A stretch of DNA of 64,000 bases from Sutterella sp047777475 (GTDB taxonomy: Bacteria > Pseudomonadota > Gammaproteobacteria > Burkholderiales > Burkholderiaceae_F), in the NCBI GenBank assembly GCA_047777475.1, contig JBKEET010000002.1, positions 248,001 through 312,000 on the forward strand, in the 5' to 3' direction. Each line of letters opens with the position of its first letter. The first letter of the stretch is position 1. Below, piece after piece: positions 1-7,720 of this stretch. The notes beneath the pieces were generated by a model. That model did no database searches, was not told the origin of the DNA, and was given only the letters and a program-made list of their open reading frames with translations. Made by a program: the position numbers and the translations under genes.

Positions 1-866
1 AAGCCGACGCCGATGGCGCCCGCCAGGCAGAAGATCATCCACAGGATGCCGATGCGGCGGGCGTTGGGGATGACCTTGATGGAGCGCGCGGCCATGAAGC
101 GCACGAGGATGTGCGGCTGCCCGCAGTACCCGAGGCCCCAGCCGAGCAGGCTCACGATGCCGACGAACGTCTGGCCGCGCATGATGTCGGTCATGCGCGG
201 GTCGATGGCTTCCACGGCCGCGGTGGCCGACTGGAAGCCGCCGAGGTCGATCATCACGGCGATCGGCGTCACGACGAGCGCGATGCACATGAGACCGGCC
301 TGGATGGCGTCGGTCCAGGAGACGGCGAGGAAGCCGCCCAGGAACACGTAGAGGATCGTGCAGAAGGCGCCGACGAGGAGCGCCGACTGGTAGCTCATGT
401 GGAAGGTGTTCTCAAAGAGCCGGGCGCCCGCGACGACGCCCGAGGCGCAGTAGATCGTGAAGAAGAGCAGGATGATGAACGCCGAGATGATGCGCAGCAG
501 GTTCGACTTGTCTTCGAAGCGGTGCGAGAAGTAGTCGGGCAGCGTCAGCGCGTTGTGCGACTTCTCGGTGTAGACGCGCAGGCGCGAGGCGACGATGCAC
601 CAGTTGGCCCAGGCGCCGATCGTCAGTCCTATGGCGATCCACGACTCGGAAATGCCCGTGAGGTAGACGGCGCCCGGCACGCCCATGAGCAGCCAGCCGC
701 TCATGTCCGAGGCGCCGACCGAAAGGGCCGTCACGACGCCGCCGAGGCTGCGTCCGCCGAGGATGTAGTCGCTGTAGCTGCGCGTGTAGTAGTAGGCGAA
801 GAAGCCGATGCCCACCATGAGCACCAGATAGCCGATGAATGTTATTGCTGTGGGGTTGGAAAACAT
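1..866 (-). CDS. putP: Sodium/proline symporter PutP, N-terminal 288 residues (runs off the window)
   Basis: This is an inner-membrane sodium:solute symporter of the SSS family, most like PutP, which imports proline with Na+. The frame opens at an ATG (complement of 864-866) and stays open to the window edge, so the C-terminus is missing. After a first hydrophobic helix comes the PutP-type segment ILGGRSLGGVVTALSVGASD followed by MSGWLLMG, the conserved Na+/proline-binding region, and then several more membrane helices. Proline uptake fits the amino-acid economy of the nearby aspA and dcu genes. Family assignment is firm; the exact substrate is inferred. Confidence 0.87.
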   Translation of the reverse strand, partial: MFSNPTAITFIGYLVLMVGIGFFAYYYTRSYSDYILGGRSLGGVVTALSVGASDMSGWLLMGVPGAVYLTGISESWIAIGLTIGAWANWCIVASRLRVYTEKSHNALTLPDYFSHRFEDKSNLLRIISAFIILLFFTIYCASGVVAGARLFENTFHMSYQSALLVGAFCTILYVFLGGFLAVSWTDAIQAGLMCIALVVTPIAVMIDLGGFQSATAAVEAIDPRMTDIMRGQTFVGIVSLLGWGLGYCGQPHILVRFMAARSIKVIPNARRIGILWMIFCLAGAIGVG

Positions 867-1045
867 CGGTGACAGCAGTCCTTTTCTTGGGGCCCGTCCG
901 AGGCGGCGGGCGGTGCACGGGGCCGCCTCAGCCGGGCGGCGCGCCGCGCGTTTTATCTAACGTAAGCGGGCTTAGTATACGGCGCCCGGCGCTCCGCTTT
1001 CGGCGCGCGGGCGCCTTTCTAGGGCATTGAGCCTAGGAAGGCTGA

Positions 1046-2146
1046 TCAGCCTCCGATGTAGCTCATTTCGATTTTGCTGCGCGTCGGCGCGATGCCGAGG
1101 CTCCTGAGCTCCGAGTAGTGGTTCTCGCGCGCCGACCAGATGCGCCCGATCGCCTCCTCGATTTCGGCGTCGGTGGCGCCGCCGCGGAGCATGGTGCGCA
1201 GGTCGTAGCCCTCGTCGGCGAAGAGGCAGAGGTAAAGCCTCCCGTCCATGCTGAGGCGCGCCCTCGAGCATTCGCCGCAGAAAGCCTGCGTGACCGAGGA
1301 AATGCACCCGAACTCGCCTGCGCCGTCCTTGTAGCGCCAGCGCTTGGCGGTTTCGCCCGGGTAGTTCGCGCCGATCGGCTCGCAGGGCCAGTGCGACGCG
1401 ATGAGCCGCACCACCTCGGCAGAGGGCACGACGTCGGTCATGCGCCAGCCGTTGGCGTTGCCCACGTCCATGTACTCGATGAAGCGCGGGATCACTGGCG
1501 TGCCGCGGAAGCGCTCGCAGATGCGCACGATTTCGCCCTCGTTGACGCCGCGCTTGACGACCGTGTTGACCTTCACCCTGAACCCGAGGCGCACCGCGAG
1601 GTCGATGTTCTCGAGCACCTTCGCGGCGGGGAAGCCCACGTCGTTGAACCCCTGGAAGATTTCCTCGTCAATTGCGTCGAGCGAGATCGTGACGCGCCTG
1701 AGGCCGGCCTTCTTCAGCGCCTCGGCCTTCTTGTGGAAGATCGAGGCGTTGGTGGTCATCGCGAGGTCCACTTCGCCGCCCTGCGGCGTGCGCAGCTTCG
1801 CGAGCTCGGCGACGAGCCCTTCGACGCCTTTCCTCAGCAGCGGCTCGCCGCCCGTGAGGCGGAGCTTTTCGATGCCGTTGGCAACCGCGATGCGGCTGAT
1901 GCGGAGGATTTCTTCGAAGCTCAGCAGTTCCGTGTGGGCGAGGAAGGCATGCGCGTCGGCGAATTTCTCCTTCGGCATGCAGTAGCGGCAGCGGAAGTTG
2001 CAGTGGTCCGTCACCGAGATGCGCAGGTCGCGCAGCGGCCTGCCGCGGCGGTCGCGCCAGTGCCCGCCCGAGCGCGTGACCGCGCCCGTCTGAGGGATCG
2101 GCAGGCTGCGCACGGCAGAGCTGATCGGAATGGTTTTGCTGCTCAT
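1046..2146 (-). CDS. moaA: GTP 3',8-cyclase MoaA (molybdenum cofactor biosynthesis)
   Basis: MoaA is a radical-SAM enzyme that converts GTP to 3',8-cyclo-GTP, the first step of molybdopterin synthesis. The 366-residue product has the radical-SAM cysteines C49-x3-C53-x2-C56 (CNFRCRYC) and the second, GTP-binding cluster cysteines C290, C293 and C307 (FCGEC...LYLC). It ends in the conserved double glycine (SYIGG). The start at 2146 (MSSKTIPIS) is chosen because the frame continues far upstream over rsgA without any protein-like sequence. No other moa or moe genes are in the window. Length and motifs are those of a functional enzyme. Confidence 0.95.
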   Translation of the reverse strand: MSSKTIPISSAVRSLPIPQTGAVTRSGGHWRDRRGRPLRDLRISVTDHCNFRCRYCMPKEKFADAHAFLAHTELLSFEEILRISRIAVANGIEKLRLTGGEPLLRKGVEGLVAELAKLRTPQGGEVDLAMTTNASIFHKKAEALKKAGLRRVTISLDAIDEEIFQGFNDVGFPAAKVLENIDLAVRLGFRVKVNTVVKRGVNEGEIVRICERFRGTPVIPRFIEYMDVGNANGWRMTDVVPSAEVVRLIASHWPCEPIGANYPGETAKRWRYKDGAGEFGCISSVTQAFCGECSRARLSMDGRLYLCLFADEGYDLRTMLRGGATDAEIEEAIGRIWSARENHYSELRSLGIAPTRSKIEMSYIGG

Positions 2147-2238
2147 TGCTGTTTTGTCTGTCTGTGGGGTCGTAAGCAAAGGGAATGCATCAATTGTAGA
2201 GGAGCCGAAGCGCGCCGAGCGCGCGCCCCGCCTGCGCT

Positions 2239-3186
2239 TCAGTACGATTTTGCGGCCGCGTCGAGCTCTTCGAGGAGGCTGCGGTAAAAGGCGTAGCGCT
2301 CCGGGTCGATGCGGCCTTCCTCCACGGCTTTTTTCACGCTGCAGCCCGGCTCGTGCAGATGCCGGCAGTTGAAGAAGCGGCAGCCGCCGACGCAGCGCGC
2401 GATGTCGGGCATCGCGCGGAGCACGGCACCTTCGCTCAGGTGCGCGAGGCCGAACTCCTGGAAGCCCGGCGAGTCGATCACGGCGCCCTGCCAGCCGTCT
2501 TCCTTGGCCTCGTACCAGTGCGACGAGGTGGTGGTCTGCCGCCCCAGGTCGAGCGCCTCGGAAAACGCCTGCGTCTTTGCGCGGGCGTGCGAGATGAGAA
2601 GGTTGAGGATCGTCGACTTGCCCATGCCCGACTGGCCGACCAGGAGCGTGCGGTGCCCGGAGAGCCTTTCGACAAGCGCGGCGCGCGCCTCCTGCGGCGC
2701 CTTTTCGGCGGAGATGCGAAGCGTGGGCACGCCGAGCGACTCGAGGAACGCGGCGGCCTTCTCGGCCTCCGCGGCGCCTTCGGCGAGGTCGGTCTTGTTG
2801 CGCACCAGGAGCACGCCGAGACCGGCCGCATCGGCGGCGATGACGGCGCGCCAGAGGAAGCGCACGTTGAAAGTCGGGCGCGAGGCGAAGACGACGCAGA
2901 CCTGGTCGGTGTTGGCGGCAAGCGGCTTTTCGCGGCGCTCGTCGGAGCGCATCAGCAGCGAGCTGCGCGGCAGCACCTCCTCGATGGCCGCGACGCCCGA
3001 GACGGGCGGCGAGCAGCGAACCAGGTCGCCGATCACCACGTCGCTGCGCTTGCCGCGGCGGTGCGCCTCGAGCACATCGCCCGCCTCGGTCGTCACGGCG
3101 AAGTGGCGGCCGTGCGAAGCGGTGACGCGTCCTTCGGTGAGGTTCTCCGGGACCGAGGGGGCAGCGGCTTTCTTGGGTTTGGACAT
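2239..3186 (-). CDS. rsgA: Ribosome small-subunit GTPase RsgA
   Basis: RsgA is a circularly permuted GTPase that acts late in 30S subunit maturation. In the 315-residue protein the OB-fold N-terminus precedes the permuted G motifs: G4 NKTD at 130-133, then G1 GQSGMGKST at 184-192, then G3 DSPG at 238-241. The C-terminal zinc knuckle (Cys/His cluster at about 265-282, RCVGGCRFFNCRHLHEPGC) is intact. It lies divergent from orn with about 110 bp between them, a pairing common in proteobacteria. Confidence 0.95.
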   Translation of the reverse strand: MSKPKKAAAPSVPENLTEGRVTASHGRHFAVTTEAGDVLEAHRRGKRSDVVIGDLVRCSPPVSGVAAIEEVLPRSSLLMRSDERREKPLAANTDQVCVVFASRPTFNVRFLWRAVIAADAAGLGVLLVRNKTDLAEGAAEAEKAAAFLESLGVPTLRISAEKAPQEARAALVERLSGHRTLLVGQSGMGKSTILNLLISHARAKTQAFSEALDLGRQTTTSSHWYEAKEDGWQGAVIDSPGFQEFGLAHLSEGAVLRAMPDIARCVGGCRFFNCRHLHEPGCSVKKAVEEGRIDPERYAFYRSLLEELDAAAKSY

Positions 3187-3299
3187 GAACTCTCCGTGTC
3201 TTGCCGCGCGGCGGGCGGCCGCGCGGGGATAATTTGTTATTATGTCCGATCGCGGGCGGCCTCAGAGGCCGCCTCAGGCGTTTAATCAAAGAAGGCACT

Positions 3300-3866
3300 A
3301 TGACCGAAATCGAAAGGGATCCCTCCTACAGCGACGACAACCTCATTTGGATCGACATGGAAATGACGGGCCTGCAGCCCGAAGTGAACCGCGTCATCGA
3401 AGTCGCCGCGGTCATCACCGACAAGGACCTCAACGTGCTGCACGAGGGCCCCGTGGTGGCCATCCATCAGAGCGACGAGGTGCTCGCCTCGATGGACGAG
3501 TGGAACACGACGACGCACACCCGCTCCGGCCTGGTCGACCGCGTGCGGAAGAGCACGGTCGACGAGCGCGGCTGCGAGAAGATCTTCCTCGATGTGTTCC
3601 GCCGCTACGTGCCCGAAGGCAAGAGCCCCATCTGCGGCAACACGATCGGCCAGGACCGCCGCTTCATGGCGCGCTGGCTGCCCAACCTCGAGAAATATTT
3701 CTACTACCGCTACATCGACGTCTCCACGCTCAAGGAGCTCGCCCGCCGCTGGGCGCCCGAGCACGTGAGGACGTTTGCGAAGAAAACGCAGCACCAGGCG
3801 CTCTCCGACATCGAAGAGAGCATCGACGAGCTTCGGCACTACCGCAGCACGATCATGAAGATCTGA
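3300..3866 (+). CDS. orn: Oligoribonuclease Orn
   Basis: Orn is a 3'-5' exonuclease of the DEDD family that degrades 2-5 nt RNAs, and pGpG from c-di-GMP turnover, to mononucleotides. The ATG at 3300 gives 188 residues, the family size. Catalytic acidic residues appear in WIDMEMTGL (D19, E21), in the GNTIGQDRRF segment, and in HQALSDIEESI near the C-terminus (H and D). An upstream in-frame extension from 3201 lacks conservation and overlaps the rsgA-orn intergenic region, so it is rejected. A strong terminator follows at 3893. Confidence 0.95.
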   Translation: MTEIERDPSYSDDNLIWIDMEMTGLQPEVNRVIEVAAVITDKDLNVLHEGPVVAIHQSDEVLASMDEWNTTTHTRSGLVDRVRKSTVDERGCEKIFLDVFRRYVPEGKSPICGNTIGQDRRFMARWLPNLEKYFYYRYIDVSTLKELARRWAPEHVRTFAKKTQHQALSDIEESIDELRHYRSTIMKI

Positions 3867-3892
3867 AGCCCAAGCGTTTTTTGAAGGCAAGC

Positions 3893-3930
3893 AAAAGCCG
3901 GATTCCCGCAAAGGAATCCGGCTTTTCTTT
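3893..3930 (+). terminator. Rho-independent terminator after orn
   Basis: A 12-bp perfect stem (AAGCCGGATTCC paired with GGAATCCGGCTT) with a short CGCAAA loop is followed by TTTTCTTTC. It ends orn transcription. Because A residues precede the stem it may also stop the converging dcuC-like gene. Confidence 0.85.
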
Positions 3931-3987
3931 CATCCGGTTTGAACGGGACCGGCGCAGCGGCGTCCGGTCCCGCAAAGCACTGAGGCT

Positions 3988-5253
3988 TTAAACCATCAGC
4001 AGGGCGCAGAGAACGACGGCGACCATGCAGGGCACCGCGGTGCGCTTCACAACCTCGAGCGGGCTGACCATGGCGATGCCGGAAACCAGAATCGTCACGC
4101 CGGCGAGCGGGGACATCGTGCGGCCGAGAGCGCCGGTAAGGAAGGCGAGGGCGCCCAGGCCCGGGATCGTCATGCCGAACTCAGCGGCATGCGGCGTCAC
4201 GGACTCGTTGAAGGCCAGCGTCGCGGCGTCGCCCGAGCCGGTGAGCACACCGAGGAGCCACGGGCCGATCGAGCCGCCCCAGCGGGCGATCTCGTTGGAT
4301 TCCTTCAGCGCGTTGACGCAGGCGTCGATGAGGCCCGAAGCGCGCAGGCCGGCGGCGAACACGCCGGCGGCGATGATGATGCCGAGGACGGCGGCGTAGC
4401 CGTGGCCCATGCCGTCAAAGAACTTCTTGGTGAATTCCTGAGGATCGGTGCGGGAAACGAACAGAGCGCAGATCGCGCCGATCAGCATGGCCTGGGCGAC
4501 GCCCATCTTGATTTCCTTGACCCAGAGGTTGCCGACAACCAGGATGGTGATCGGGACGAGCATGACGATGGCCTTCAGCACGGAGGGCTTGAAGTCGTCG
4601 GAGAGAACCTTCGACTGGTCGACCTGAGCGGTGCCGTCGGACTTGTTGTCCCTGAGGATCCAGCAGCAGATCATCGTGCCGACGATCAGCACGGCGCCGC
4701 ACATCAGGGAGTAGGGAGCGTGCATGCCGATGAAGTCCATCACGTCCATGTGGGCCATGTTGGCGATGTACGGGTTGTGGGACGTGCCCGGCGACAGGTA
4801 GGAACCGATCGTGCCGGCGAGGACCGCGGCGGCGGCGCCGGCCGGCTTGATGCCCGCGCGGAGCATGACCGGGATGAGCGTGGAGCCCACGGCGGCCGCG
4901 CAGCCGGCGGCGGACGGAATGGCGATGTTAACGAAGAAGGTGATGGCGGTGCACACCGGGATCAGGAAGATGCCGAGACCCTTCAGCGGGGCGGCGAGGT
5001 AGTGCACGAGCGAGCGGTCGCACTGCGTGTAGCTGGCCGTGTAAGCAAAGCCCATCGAGCCGCAGATTGCCATGATCAGGTTCTTGTTCGTCATGGACTT
5101 GGCGAACTGATCAAGACCCATCATGGGTTCAAGACTGATCACGCACAGGAAAAGGCCGGCGGTGATGAGCACCAGGCGCGTTTCGAAACGCTTGATCAGG
5201 CCCCAGACAGTCGCAAGAACAACTGCGACCGCGATCCAACTGAGAATCGTCAT
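3988..5253 (-). CDS. DcuC-family anaerobic C4-dicarboxylate transporter
   Basis: This 421-residue, very hydrophobic inner-membrane protein belongs to the DcuC family, which exchanges or exports C4-dicarboxylates (fumarate, aspartate, succinate) during anaerobic growth. Family-type segments are YLSPGTSHNPYIA near residue 155 and GRTMSPLAGV near residue 385, within about 11-12 predicted membrane helices. The ATG at 5253 has a good AGGAG Shine-Dalgarno sequence. It complements the frd-aspA-dcuA block 5 kb away, probably as the succinate exporter. The family is clear; individual substrate preference cannot be read from sequence. Confidence 0.85.
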   Translation of the reverse strand: MTILSWIAVAVVLATVWGLIKRFETRLVLITAGLFLCVISLEPMMGLDQFAKSMTNKNLIMAICGSMGFAYTASYTQCDRSLVHYLAAPLKGLGIFLIPVCTAITFFVNIAIPSAAGCAAAVGSTLIPVMLRAGIKPAGAAAAVLAGTIGSYLSPGTSHNPYIANMAHMDVMDFIGMHAPYSLMCGAVLIVGTMICCWILRDNKSDGTAQVDQSKVLSDDFKPSVLKAIVMLVPITILVVGNLWVKEIKMGVAQAMLIGAICALFVSRTDPQEFTKKFFDGMGHGYAAVLGIIIAAGVFAAGLRASGLIDACVNALKESNEIARWGGSIGPWLLGVLTGSGDAATLAFNESVTPHAAEFGMTIPGLGALAFLTGALGRTMSPLAGVTILVSGIAMVSPLEVVKRTAVPCMVAVVLCALLMV

Positions 5254-5471
5254 TAGAAACTCCTGAGAAAGGAAATCAAATAGCTTGCGCAGCGGCTGCC
5301 GCCGTCACGATTTTTAACAATTCGTTAGTATGCCGAAATTTCAGCGGTTCGGCGATCCCCTTAGGGAAGATGCTTAATGCGGCGCGCAGCCTCTGCAGGA
5401 CGCTTTTGGGACGTTTCTGTCTTTGAAAATCAGGCGATTGGAGCCGCGAAAAAGCTGCATCCGAAGACAGC

Positions 5472-5505
5472 AAAAGGCGACTAAGGAATTTCCCTTAGTC
5501 GCCTT
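5472..5505 (-). terminator. Terminator for the AI-2E-family gene
   Basis: A 13-bp perfect inverted repeat (AAGGCGACTAAGG ... CCTTAGTCGCCTT) lies just downstream, on the minus strand, of the AI-2E-family gene. In that direction it is followed by TTTTG. Confidence 0.8.
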
Positions 5506-5535
5506 GATAGGGTCGGTCGGAACACCCGGAAGCCC

Positions 5536-6666
5536 TTACTTCTGCTCCTCCTCGCCGAGCTTCGAAGCGAGCACCGGGTTCGAGAGCCAGGCGCGCAGCA
5601 TCGCCACGCCGATCGCGAGCAGGATCGGTCCGAGGATGACGCCGAGGAAGCCGAAGGCGAGCACGCCGCCGAAGACGCCGAGGAAGATCAGCGCGAGCGG
5701 GAGCGAGGTGCCGCGCGCGATCAGGATCGGCTTGATGAAGTTGTCGACGCTCGAGACGGCGAGCATGCCCCAGAGCACCATGAAGACGGCCATGCCGATC
5801 TCGCCCTTCGAATAGAGCCAGATGGCGACCGAGCCCCAGACAAGCGGCGGGCCGACCGGCACGATGGAGAGCACGAAGACGAAGAAGCACAGCATCAGGA
5901 TGGCGTTCGCGTCGACGATCCAGAAGCCGATGCCGGCGACGATCGCCTGACCGAGCGCCGTGCCGACGAGCCCGAAGACGACCGAGCGGGTCGTGTTGAC
6001 GAGGATGCCCGAGAACTCATTGGAGAGATCGCCGCCGATGCGCTTCATGAGCCTGGAGAAATTATCCGTGAACCAGAGGCCGTCCTTGTAGAAGAAAAAG
6101 ACGATGATGGTCACGAGGGCGAGCTGGAAGAGGCCGTTGCCGACGTTGACGGCGGCGTTGAGGAGCCAGTGCGTGACGGGCTCGAGCACCTTCTGCAGCG
6201 TCGGGCCGAGCGTGGCGGGATCGATCGCCAGCGTGATCTGCTCCTTGAGCCAGGGGCCCGCGTAGGGCAGGCTGAAAAGCCAGTCGGGCAGCTCGAAGCC
6301 GCCGGCCATCCAGCTTTTGACAAAGGCGACGCCCTTGGGGATCTGCTGCGCGATCGCAACGAGCAGCACGCTCGAAGGAATGAGCACGCAGATGATGATC
6401 AGCAGCACCATCAGCGAGGCCGCGACCGTCGTCGAGCCGACGAGCGAGGACAGCATCCGCTGGTAGAGCGGCCAGGTGACCACGGCAAGGATGGCCGCGA
6501 TCACGATGGCCGGCAGAAACGGCGCGACGACGAAGTAGCAGCCGATCGTGATCGCCACGGCGAAGAGAAGCCGGATGATCAGGTCGATGCGTTCTCGGAA
6601 GTTGAGGCTGGGAACCGGGATGGTGACCGCGATTTTCCTGCCGCTCTTGTTCGGAGTGTCAGCCAT
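5536..6666 (-). CDS. AI-2E/PerM family membrane protein
   Basis: This is a polytopic inner-membrane protein of the AI-2E transporter (PerM/YdiK/TqsA) family, about 376 residues from the ATG at 6666 (MADTPNK). Two hydrophobic helices near the N-terminus, an extracytoplasmic central region and five to six C-terminal helices match the family layout. The late segments VGPPLVWG and DNFIKPILI are typical. Members have been linked to autoinducer-2 export or Na+/H+ exchange, so the substrate is undecided. The longer TTG-initiated form beginning at 6693 is less likely because the ATG has an AGAGAG element upstream. Confidence 0.85.
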   Translation of the reverse strand: MADTPNKSGRKIAVTIPVPSLNFRERIDLIIRLLFAVAITIGCYFVVAPFLPAIVIAAILAVVTWPLYQRMLSSLVGSTTVAASLMVLLIIICVLIPSSVLLVAIAQQIPKGVAFVKSWMAGGFELPDWLFSLPYAGPWLKEQITLAIDPATLGPTLQKVLEPVTHWLLNAAVNVGNGLFQLALVTIIVFFFYKDGLWFTDNFSRLMKRIGGDLSNEFSGILVNTTRSVVFGLVGTALGQAIVAGIGFWIVDANAILMLCFFVFVLSIVPVGPPLVWGSVAIWLYSKGEIGMAVFMVLWGMLAVSSVDNFIKPILIARGTSLPLALIFLGVFGGVLAFGFLGVILGPILLAIGVAMLRAWLSNPVLASKLGEEEQK

Positions 6667-6697
6667 GTTGCTCTCTAAAGTTAAGCTTCCCAACCCG

Positions 6698-7642
6698 TTA
6701 CTTGCTCATCGGCGGCTCGTCGAGCGGGTAGCAGCCGTTGAGCGGCACCCTCTTGATTGCCGCGCCGAGCGCCTCGACGGCGGCCGTGCGCGTGAAGCTC
6801 TTGCGCCAGACCATGATGACCTTGCGGTTTGGAACGGGCTTCTTGAAGGAGATCATCTTAAGCGTCTGCGAGGGGCCCTGCAGGAAGGGGATGGCCGAGG
6901 CGGGCAGCACCGTGATGCCCATGCCCTGGGCGGCCATGTGGCAGATCGTCTGCAGGCTCGAGCCTTCGACCGTGCGCTGCACGTCGCTCGCGCTGGCGTT
7001 GAAGCGCAGCAGGTCCGGGCAGAAGCTCAGGATCTGGTCGCGGAAGCAGTGGCCCGCGCCGAGCATGAGCATCGTCTGCTCCTTCAGTTCGTCGGTGCCC
7101 ACGTAGTTGCGGTTGACCCAGGGATGGTGCGAGGGCACGGCAACGACGAAGTCCTCCTGGTAAAGCGCCTGCTTCATCAAGGCGGAGTCGGAGAAGGTGT
7201 CGGCCATGATGCCCACGTCGATCGTGCCGTCGCGCAGCTGGTTGAGCAGCTCGGAGGTGAAGTTCTCCTCGAGGTAAAGCGGCATCTTCGGCGTGCTCGA
7301 GGCCATTTCGGTGACGAGGCCTGGCATCAGGTAGGGCGCGATCGTGTAGATCATGCCGACGCGCAGCGGGCCCGAGAGCGGGTCCTGGCCCTGGTGCGCG
7401 ATCTCGCGCAGGCGGCGGCTCTCTTCGAGGATCTTCTGCGCCTGCTCGACGATCTGGCGGCCGATCGGCGTGAGCGCGATGTCGGCGGTGCGCCGTTCGA
7501 AAATGAGCACGCCGAGCTCTTCCTCGAGCTTCTTGATCGCGACGGAAAGCGACGGCTGGCTGACGAAGCAGGATTCCGCCGCACGGCCGAAGTGGCGCTC
7601 GCGCGCTACGGCAATGACGTACTTGAGTTCAGTGAGTGTCAT
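6698..7642 (-). CDS. oxyR: Hydrogen-peroxide-sensing LysR regulator OxyR
   Basis: OxyR activates peroxide-defence genes when its two sensor cysteines form a disulfide. The 314-residue protein has an N-terminal LysR winged helix (ELKYVIAVARERHFGRAAES) and a substrate-binding-like effector domain. The peroxide-sensor loop GAGHCFRDQILSFC places cysteines at C199 and C208, the same numbering as Escherichia coli OxyR. This makes OxyR much more likely than a generic LysR regulator. It sits next to recG, an oxyR-recG neighbourhood seen in many betaproteobacteria. No catalase or peroxidase gene is in the window. Confidence 0.92.
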   Translation of the reverse strand: MTLTELKYVIAVARERHFGRAAESCFVSQPSLSVAIKKLEEELGVLIFERRTADIALTPIGRQIVEQAQKILEESRRLREIAHQGQDPLSGPLRVGMIYTIAPYLMPGLVTEMASSTPKMPLYLEENFTSELLNQLRDGTIDVGIMADTFSDSALMKQALYQEDFVVAVPSHHPWVNRNYVGTDELKEQTMLMLGAGHCFRDQILSFCPDLLRFNASASDVQRTVEGSSLQTICHMAAQGMGITVLPASAIPFLQGPSQTLKMISFKKPVPNRKVIMVWRKSFTRTAAVEALGAAIKRVPLNGCYPLDEPPMSK

Positions 7643-7720
7643 GGTGCTTCCTTCATCCGGGAACCGTTTCAGGCTCCCTCTCTATATATAAAAATCAGTG
7701 TCGATGTCTTGGGTGCCGCG

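Noticed and set aside
1046..3298. One 750-codon minus-strand frame covering moaA and rsgA
   Set aside because: Only its last 366 codons are MoaA; the first part is an out-of-frame reading of rsgA. It is not a fusion protein.
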